The notes under the pieces were generated by a model, which saw only the letters and a list, made by a program, of their open reading frames with translations, was not told the DNA's origin and made no database searches. DNA of 64,000 bases from Zoroaster sp. YZ-2022 (taxonomy: Eukaryota > Echinodermata > Asteroidea > Forcipulatida > Zoroasteridae): the NCBI GenBank assembly GCA_029582265.1, contig CM055821.1, forward strand, positions 43,591,694 through 43,655,693. The letters run 5' to 3'. Positions 57,385 to 64,000 of this stretch are shown here, piece by piece. Every line of letters begins with the position of its first letter. The stretch's first letter is position 1. A program made the translations under genes and the position numbers.

Positions 57385-58640
57385 GTAGGCATGACCTTGT
57401 CTTCTCTTCTGGATAAGTTTTGGATCATGAGGGGAGGAGCTACTGTCCCGCCGCATCATTGGGAAGTGTGTTCACTGTTTAAGAGGAGTAATGCCGGACG
57501 TGGTCAACAGATCAGTGGGCGAGCTCCCCATGGTTAGAATCAGCCCAGATAGGCCTCCATTCTACTTAGTTTGTGGGAGTAGATTATTTCGGTCTTCTCT
57601 ACGTCAAGAAGGGGCGCAGTCATGTAAACGCTACTCCGAGATATTCACGTAGTTCGAGCTGTTCACATCGAGACAGCACAGTCTCGACACAAATTCCTTC
57701 ATCAATGCCCTGCGAAGGTTTATCTCGAGAAGGGGAAAGCCAGAGAAGATCTTGAGTGATAATGGAACCAACTTTGTTGGTGGTGAACGTGAGCTTCAAT
57801 TCAATTCAATTAATTTATTCGTCATGTCAGCATGAAAATCATTTCCTCAGTTTGCACATATAAAAAATTAATACACACTATTATGTTTAAAAAAATTAAA
57901 AATGTAATTATTAAAAATTACTCCATATTATACATATTGTATTTGTTATATTACAAAATACAGCAAATAAAAATATAATGAAACTGGGAAGAGACAGGGA
58001 AAGGTGGGGAAGGAGGGAAGGAAGGAAGGAAAACAATACATGGGAACAGGGGAAGGCCAAGGGGGACATAATTGGGAAGGGAGCTGGAAAGGTAGAAAAA
58101 TAAAACCAAAACCTCAAAAACAGTAACAACAAAACCAAAAACAAGTCATCTAATAAAACTATTGTTAAAACAAGAAATTGCACTGGGTACGAAAGAGAGT
58201 TCTTCATAAGAGTTTAAATGCTAACTGGAAGCCATTTTGGAGGTGCCTAGGAGCGTCCGGTCTGTGTGGAAGATTTTAAAGAATCACCTTGGGGAACAGG
58301 TGGTTTCAGATGAGGTGTTGTTGACATTCATGGCAGAGGTAGAAGCAATCCTGAATGCAAGACAGCTTACTTGTCTAAGCTTAAATCCAAGAGATAGTGA
58401 ACCTCGGACTCCAAATCATCCGCTTCTCATGAGAGGCACTTTTGACATCCCACTGGTGTGTTCGTTAAGCAAGACTTGTACATGTACGGTCGTTGTCGTC
58501 GATGGCGTCAGACACAATACTTGATCGCTGATCTGTTCCGGAAGCGTTGGCGGAGGAATTACTTACCTTTGCTGCGGTAAGTGAGACAGAAATGGAGACA
58601 AGTAGAGGTGAAGGTTGGTGGACAGAAACACTTTAGAAGA
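57385..58640 (+). pseudogene. BEL/Pao retrotransposon integrase, broken, with an insert
   Basis: In changing frames: LLDKFWIMRGGATV (57400), the zinc-finger-like CSLFKRSNAGRGQQ (57470), GVDYFGLLYVKKGRSHV (57575; VDYFGPL is the usual form with the first catalytic aspartate), [10 protein letters not shown] (57660), [13 protein letters not shown] (57755; second aspartate). After an insert the frame continues SVWKILKNHLGEQVV, LTFMAEVEAILNARQLTCLS and PNHPLLMRGT (58255-58440), then IADLFRKRWRRNYLP (58525). This order is that of BEL/Pao integrases. Several stops and shifts make it inactive. The protease, reverse transcriptase and LTRs were not found here. Confidence 0.85.
57795..58215 (-). mobile_element. 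Insert in the BEL integrase, probable LINE or SINE 3' end
   Basis: It separates EREL from the following integrase segment. On the minus strand it ends GACGAATAAATTAATTG and repeated ATTGA units, as non-LTR elements with short tandem tails do. It contains A/G-rich runs and no domain. Confidence 0.5.
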
Positions 58641-58649
58641 CCCATTGTC

Positions 58650-58770
58650 AGGGCCGTAACGAGCGGGAGCGGGGGCGGGGGCGGGGGCGGGGGGGGGGGG
58701 GGGTAACACCCCCAATAATTTTTCTCAGTCGGCAAATGAATCATCAAAGGTACTAGAACAAGGGTCCAGA
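58650..58770 (+). repeat. CAGGGCCGTARCGAGCGGG repeat with (GGGGGC)n
   Basis: CAGGGCCGTAACGAGCGGG, a run of GGGGGC, then ACACCCCCAATAATTTTTCTCAGTC. The same block without the G-run stands in the foldback arms (48597-48680 and, reversed, 51060-51135). Confidence 0.65.
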
Positions 58771-59035
58771 ATAAATTTTTAGTCGGCAAAGCTAGAGCTA
58801 TGGATTTGGTCAACTGCAAATGTATCATGTTTCTAAGCGCTGAAGATTTCCCGAGTTGTTTGTTTGTTGTAAGTTGTTTATAAGCTGCGTTTTCGGGTAT
58901 TCGAAAAACGTTTTCATATTATTATTTGGAAAACGTGTTGTAACCATGTGTAAATGGCACTTATCTCAAAAACAATCATCCAGTAGCTGTTAAATTGCGC
59001 AAAAATCTATCCATGGACCTCTTCGTGTCCACCCA
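58771..59035. other. No gene seen
   Basis: No recognised feature. Confidence 0.3.
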
Positions 59036-59525
59036 GTGCCCCTGCCCTATCCGGCCGTCTCCAGCGCGGTCAGGACCCACAAAGTGGACTACCGAACTGA
59101 TGACTATTTTTCTTTAGCACTGCTTCCATACAGGCACCGTATGGAAAATGTGCACCATTCTTATCCGAGTTGTCCGAGTAATGAAGTTTGTGAATATCTA
59201 CTATTGCCAGTACGCATTGTGGTACGTTTTGGACTAGTGTCCGTTTTAATGTCAGATTTCTTACTTGGAGCGCCTCAGGGTTTTGGCTGTTATATTGAAG
59301 ATGTGGCCTCTTCTCGAGCAGGGAAGGTGATTACCCTGAATATGCAGCTATGGTTGTTAATGTTGATGAAACTTCTTGATGTTGGGCTGAGTGTTGTTGT
59401 TAAAGATGGACTTCAACGGAATATATTACAGTGTTTTGATGCTGTTAGGCTTACAAGAAGTGTGTAATGATTACTTCTATATGATTAAAAATCAAATAAA
59501 GTAATTTCTTAATGTAAAAAAAAAA
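59036..59525 (+). other. 143-residue open frame followed by AATAAA and an A-run
   Basis: An open frame from 59036 to 59467 (MPLPYPAVSSAVRTHKVDYR ...) is followed by AATAAA at about 59496 and ten A at 59516-59525. This layout suits a retrocopied or retroelement 3' end. The protein is not recognised and may be chance. Confidence 0.3.
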
Positions 59526-59751
59526 TTCATTTTGATCAGCATTTCACTATCTAGAAAAGTCGTGTTTCGCAAAAAGCCCGAACTCATGAATAATTCATAT
59601 CGTAGTTGTGACGTACAATCAAGGACTGTCATTCGCTGCTTATGCCCACATGTCATGAGTGTTCCCCAGCAAAGTGCATTAAAAAGCGACGTGTACGAAA
59701 CGAAAGCAAGCCTCAGATAAAAATGTCGGATAATAGCGGATCCTGGGAGGA

Positions 59752-60109
59752 TCACAGCATTGATGAGGAGGAAGTATTTCCTTCGAGTACTTCGGATGAA
59801 AGTGACATCGATTCTAGCGATGTGGGGAGCTCTCCCGACGAGCAAGACGAAAGCGGTGAGGATGTTGAGGTTCGTGGTGCTGAACCAAAACTTTCTTTCA
59901 CTTGACTGGAAGAATCTCTACAGTCGCCCGTAAAATGGGCTGAACAAATCAACGACCATTTTGTCAACGTGAAATCCTTTCGTGTATTGTTCACGAACTT
60001 CACCCACTCCTTGGAAGCCGCCGGATTCCGCGGAAATCGGAAAAAAACTAACCTCTGGATTCTTGGTGGCACTTCTTGTACATCCACCAACAGCACATGT
60101 GCTAGGCAT
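59752..60109 (-). pseudogene. THAP zinc-finger fragment with one frameshift
   Basis: From the ATG at 60109: MPSTCAVGGCTRSATKNPEV, a first Cys pair, then a frame change in a run of seven T. In the next frame come RFPRNPAASKEWVKFVNNTR and LICSAHFTGDC with the second Cys/His pair and the conserved Trp. This is the C2CH pattern of THAP domains, found in P-element-type transposases and host regulators. A Ser-rich tail ends at 59752. The complementary strand has an acidic open frame (59723-59905, MSDNSGSWEDHSIDEEE), either a mirror of the Ser-rich part or the true gene. Confidence 0.65.
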
Positions 60110-61266
60110 TATGCCGTCTTACACAAAATCGTCAAAACGGGTAAAAAATCATGTGTATCAGCTTCGAGCAAGTAAAATCCCCATTGCCAAACAGACAAAA
60201 ACGGCTTCCTTTATTTATGCCCCAGATAGTACGTCACACTTACGCTGGTTTACGTGGCCGCTGGTATTTCACCGTTCATTTCGTATTGTATTTCTATGGG
60301 CCTTTGCTGGGAACCATGAAAGCGCGCAGCCAACGGCGAGAAAAAACCACTCGCTCAGAAATCTAAGGGGGGCTATTTTTTACAATCAAAATTAAACAAA
60401 ATAACGGGGAATAAAACCATCGTACTGATAATGAAATAATAACTAAACACAACATAAACAAGACTCAGGAGACGATTTAGTGTACGAGCTCTCGTTGAAG
60501 TCCATCTTTAAGGTCGTAATTTGAACTGGGGATCGGGACTGCTATTGGGGATCATAGAACAAAATTATAATTCAACACAAATTGGGTATGATTGTCATCA
60601 ATATGAGTACATTATACTTTGTTAATTGTGAGGGGAAGATCCTGAGGGATTTCAGGGAGTTTTGACCCTCACCCTTTTTAGCTGTTTTTTAAATTTTTGT
60701 TTCCCTTCTTTGAGAGGCCATAAGATGTTTTTATCTGCGGACCCCTTCTTTAAAAATCCCAGATCCCTGAATACCATGTCCTGAATTAAATATGCGTGTT
60801 TCTTCACATTTCAAGTTATCTTCTGTTTAAACTAACTATCAAATAATAAAAAACAAAGACTATTAAAAGGCTTAATAACCTGGAATGCACTCAGGTTATT
60901 AAAGCAATCCTCGTGTTTTGAATGCAGTTACTCAAAAAACTTATTGAAATAAGTTGTAACAAATTTAAATTTTCACACATGTAGTTTAAACATATAATTA
61001 TTTGTAAATCATCCAGTACAAATTTTTTATAAAGCACATCAATGTAAGAAGTTCTTAATAAAATATATATGTATTAACATTTGAGGTTAAATTGCTGTAT
61101 TGCACAATAATATATTTCTCTTTGAAATTTCATATTTACAATTTTGGTTTTTATATTTTCAAATTTTCAACTGTAAACATTATGTACAAATAAAATATTT
61201 CATTCCCTTCTTTGTATCTAGCAAAAATACATAAATAATGATCGGTTGCCATAGCAAAATACATAT
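60110..61266. other. No gene seen
   Basis: AT-rich, no recognised feature. Confidence 0.35.
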
Positions 61267-61574
61267 TTAACCCTCCTACTATAGCTGCACTTTAGTGGCA
61301 AGTAGCTATAATCTGTCAACTGCCCGTTTTGACTGTTGACCCAAATGTGCACACGGGGGCATTTTTGAGTGATTTTTACTGTCATTTTGAACACCCTGAA
61401 CAATACAAGACAATGCTTTTACCAGTCAAAAACGGTTGACTCATTTTGACCTGTAAATGTACTTACTACACATAAGGTTTTCACAGTGTTTGACTTTTAA
61501 GTGCACTAGATATACTTTGGCAAGTATATCAATATTTTGGCTGATTTTGACCCTTGTAGTAGTAGGAGGGTTAA
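61267..61574. mobile_element. piggyBac-like MITE, family A, complete copy
   Basis: TTAA-CCCTCCTACTATAGC at 61267 and TAGTAGTAGGAGGG-TTAA ending at 61574, 308 bp. Interior words TTTTGACTG, GTCAAAA and GTTGACTC recur about nine times. Confidence 0.8.
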
Positions 61575-61828
61575 TCATGGAATACTATGTATTCTGAATA
61601 AACAAACTATGACAATAAAATATGACAATACAATACATAATGCAAAACAAATATAACTAAATCTGTATATTTTCCATATGTATACAGTTATATACATTTT
61701 TATATCGCATTATTTAATGGCTCAAACCTCTTAAAGATGTGTTGTTAACGGCAACCACTACTAATGGCAACCACTGATTATGTTACATTTATTCTGCAAC
61801 AACTACTTAAAAGAATCATACACCATTA

Positions 61829-62177
61829 ATAATAATAAAGGCATTATTAAAGCGCTCTTATACGACGTATCAGAGCGCTGTACATTATTACCCCTGTTCA
61901 TTAGGCGCATAAATCATTCCTGAAACCATCTCAGCTCCCTGGGGAGTATACGGCTCAATTGCTGCCATTTCGGCGCATATGGGCTAATTAAACACAACAA
62001 CCAACTCTGCCCTCACAGGTACCCATTTACTCCTGGGTGGAGAGAAGCAATTATGGTAAAGTGTCTTGCTTGAGGACACAAGCACCACGGTCGCGGTCGG
62101 GATTCGAACCCACATTCTGACGACTCGGCCATCAGAATACAAATCCGATGCACTAAACCGCTCGGCCATGGCACTCC
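61829..62177 (-). repeat. tRNA-derived SINE, copy 3
   Basis: Minus strand: CCATGGCCGAGCGGTTTAG (A-box), GTGGGTTCGAATCCCGACC (B-box), GTGCTTGTGTCCTC, ACACTTTACCATAATTGC, ending AGCGCTTTAATAATGCC with ATTATTATTA. Full length, about 350 bp. Head as in 24877-25288, tail different. Confidence 0.8.
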
Positions 62178-62394
62178 ATTGGTAAAATGTCTGTAAATGC
62201 ATCCATACTCTATAAGAATGAAGACATACTGCATGTATAAAAATCAACATGTGAAACTTATTTTACGTATTTTGTTGTGTCTCTAACAATAAAATACTGA
62301 AATACATTCAGATTTGTTAGTATCCATTTTCATGTAGAAATGGATCATGGCCATGATCCATTTCAAATTTTTAATACATTTCACCTTTTTTCCC

Positions 62395-62680
62395 CCCCAA
62401 AATGACAGCCTGTCAGACGGAATAATTTCTCAGGAAGTTTGGAACCATCACCAACTTCACATCAAGTCAATTTGTAGATTACGATTTAATTCTGTAATCG
62501 GGTAATTGCAACTTTAATAAGTTGCAATTGAAACAAATTTACACAGTTGTGCACAAAATTCAAGCATTGAAGCAACTAATGGGCCTCCTACAGTTCTTTT
62601 GATACAGCTTAAGCCAAACAAATGTCTCCAGTTTCTGGTCATAGGTCGGCTTCAAAATCTGTGCGGTGACATGCTTCCCA
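62395..62680 (+). repeat. Dispersed repeat, partial copy of family G region
   Basis: AAATGACAGCCTGTCAGACG (62400) and CTCCAGTTTCTGGTCATAGG with GGCTTCAAAATCTGTGCGG (62620-62665) match 33655-33745 and 34520-34570 in the same order. Confidence 0.6.
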
Positions 62681-62801
62681 TGCTTCCCACCCTCCCTCCC
62701 TCCCACCCACCCACTCCCTCCCCCCCCCCCCCCCACCCGATCTAGAACTTTCTGCAGTTGTTATATCTGAATAATCAGTTGCATTGATAGAGTGGGTCTC
62801 C

Positions 62802-62849
62802 TCAACGCAAGTCCTGTAGACGTCTCAATCTAGGCTTGGGTTCAGCGAC
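62802..62849 (-). CDS. MLH3: MLH3, last coding exon
   Basis: After a pyrimidine-rich acceptor (TTACTGTTTGACAG) 15 codons read VAEPKPRLRRLQDLR and stop at TGA (62802-62804). Phase 0 fits the donor of the exon at 63403. A short basic tail after the endonuclease domain, KPxLxxLxxL, is where MutL-type proteins end. Identification leans on the preceding exon. Confidence 0.65.
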   Translation of the reverse strand, partial: VAEPKPRLRRLQDLR

Positions 62850-62949
62850 CTGTCAAACAGTAAATACAAAGTTGAAACAAAATGAGCACTGAACATTTTG
62901 TGTGAGTATATATTGTGCAGAATATAAAGTCTCAAGTTGCAATTACGAT

Positions 62950-63092
62950 TAAATGAGACCGAATCTCACAAAACCAGGACAAAGTCACCAGAGTGTTTTT
63001 TCTTAGTGTTTGTGGTTACAAAAATATTTAAATACCCAAGCGCATCGCATGATATGAGACTGGTTCTCACAAAACCAGGACAAAGTCGCCGG
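62950..63092 (+). repeat. Direct repeat, about 100 bp apart
   Basis: GAGACCGAATCTCACAAAAC with CAGGACAAAGTCACC (62954-62988) returns as GAGACTGGTTCTCACAAAAC with CAGGACAAAGTCGCC (63056-63090). It lies in the MLH3 last intron. Confidence 0.7.
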
Positions 63093-63232
63093 AAATACGT
63101 GATGTTTTGTTATTGTTTTTTGGAGTGTTTGAAGAGTTTTTATCACCAAGTTCCATCCCCAGTAGGTGGTGCAGTTGGGAGCAGGTCTCAGATTAAGTTT
63201 GGCACAAACAAAGTCTTTAAAAAATACACATA

Positions 63233-63358
63233 CATGTATAGGAACATGTATAGGAAAATGTATAGGAAAATGTATAGGAAAATGTATAGGAAAATGTATA
63301 GGAAAATGTATAGGAACATGTATAGGAACATGCATCTTGACATGCATCTTGACATGCT
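63233..63358 (+). repeat. 12-bp minisatellite in the MLH3 intron
   Basis: ATGTATAGGAAA/C repeated about eight times, followed by two ATGCATCTTGAC units. Frames across it are artefacts. Confidence 0.9.
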
Positions 63359-63402
63359 TGGTTAGTGTTATAAAAGCTACAAATACTATTACGGTTACTG
63401 AC

Positions 63403-63563
63403 CTCATCATCATGCAGTTTGGTTGCTAGTAGTTTCATGTCAAACAGGGGTACCAGTGAAGGTCTCCCATGGGCGCACTGGAATGGCAGGTCACAGTTTG
63501 AGAGCTGGCCAATCAGGGATAAGCATTCATGGCGACTCAGCTCATCCCCGAACTTGATTGCAC
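63403..63563 (-). CDS. MLH3: MLH3, penultimate coding exon (endonuclease domain)
   Basis: The frame reads [20 protein letters not shown], then [32 protein letters not shown] wording is the signature near the C-terminus of MLH3, where CAHGRP corresponds to the CP(N/H)GRP metal-binding motif of the MutL endonuclease. MLH3 with MLH1 forms MutL-gamma, which nicks DNA in meiotic crossing-over and mismatch repair. The acceptor is CATTTGTAG before 63563; the exon starts in phase 1 (GT completing a glycine codon) and ends in phase 0 at GAG before GTCAGT. The earlier exons, with the remaining active-site motifs, are not in 63564-64000 and must lie to the right. Confidence 0.85.
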
Positions 63564-64000
63564 CTACAAATGAATGAATGCATTAAAAAGGGGGCTGTAT
63601 ACCATTGAGTCACCTGCTCGTAATTGTGACGTAGTTCCAACATAAACCAGGCCAACTTCGGACACGTGCACTGACCACCTTTTCCTTTAAGGATTCTCTC
63701 AAGAAACTAGACATATCTCTTGGTTCTTATGAAGTATGGATGCATTTACAGGCTTTTTACCTGTAGTTAATTAATGTCTTAAAAAAATTTTTTTTATACA
63801 TGTCAAGCACTGAATTTTATACCAAACCCCAAACAGGAATTTTCATTTAAACTTTGGACGGTATTCAAAAGGGAAAATTAGTTATAGGTCATGTGAAAGA
63901 TATCCTCCAAAATAGACCTTTGTCACTTTAGTTCTATCTTGGTCAGATTCTCTGTATGTAACTGACCTAATGTGATTTTCGACTCAGCCACGCCCCTAAG
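63564..64000. other. MLH3 intron, no exon seen
   Basis: Contains AAGTATGGATGCATTTACAG near 63734, also present at 4664-4683 beside a family B MITE; the reason for sharing is unknown. Confidence 0.4.

Noticed and set aside
63003..63438. [12 protein letters not shown] open frames
   Set aside because: Translation of a 12-bp minisatellite within an MLH3 intron.

Overview
This is nuclear DNA of an animal, most likely a marine invertebrate deuterostome (echinoderm, hemichordate or amphioxus-like). The reasons are spliced exons with GT/AG borders, animal genes, and a dense mix of repeats: a Penelope-like element, a BEL/Pao integrase, Tc1, hAT-like, piggyBac-like and tnp2-like DNA elements, tRNA-derived SINEs, and a foldback element resembling the TU elements of sea urchins. 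The species call is inference. One 500-base assembly gap (N) lies at 53401-53900.

Host genes. Two genes are supported, both on the minus strand. (1) A methyltransferase gene related to the C-terminal domain of OvoA (5-histidylcysteine sulfoxide synthase) has exon 1 at 46127-46405, exon 2 at 5414-5629 and exon 3 at 4149-4355. Its last exon(s) must lie left of 4149, probably outside the window. A GCGCATGCGC (NRF1-type) site sits about 125 bp upstream of the ATG. (2) The last two coding exons of MLH3 (MutL homologue) lie at 63403-63563 and 62802-62849; the rest of that gene is beyond the right edge.

Layout. 1-2730: decayed Penelope-like element inserted in intron 3 of the methyltransferase gene. 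2730-7535: small DNA elements around exons 2 and 3, including four piggyBac-like families with TTAA-type ends. 7538-45994: intron 1, filled by a concentric stack of mobile elements. A piggyBac-like MITE begins at 7820 and resumes at 44708. It is split by a hAT-type insertion (8438-44707, 8-bp target duplication). That insertion contains a 33.7-kb element (9377-43052) with CCCAGCAAACA terminal repeats and subterminal arrays of a GTACTGGCCCAGTAC-like palindrome; a decayed tnp2-like transposase at 35.1-37.1 kb may be its own. Further elements are nested inside. 46856-52129: a hAT-like element, then a 4.3-kb foldback element. 53278-53400: LINE reverse-transcriptase scrap, then the gap. 53914-56400: 1.15-kb tandem repeat with clustered YY1-like sites. 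57380-58640: BEL/Pao integrase remnant. 59.7-60.1 kb: THAP-domain fragment. 61.3-62.7 kb: piggyBac-like MITE, SINE and a dispersed repeat. 62.8-63.6 kb: end of MLH3.

The most novel signal is a 27-35-bp hairpin present at three places (24930, 28064, 33991). Each copy is flanked by an 8-bp direct repeat, as if it were an extremely short transposable unit. Next come the nested stack that stretches one intron to about 40 kb, and the way several element families here are built from many copies of a family-specific short word.
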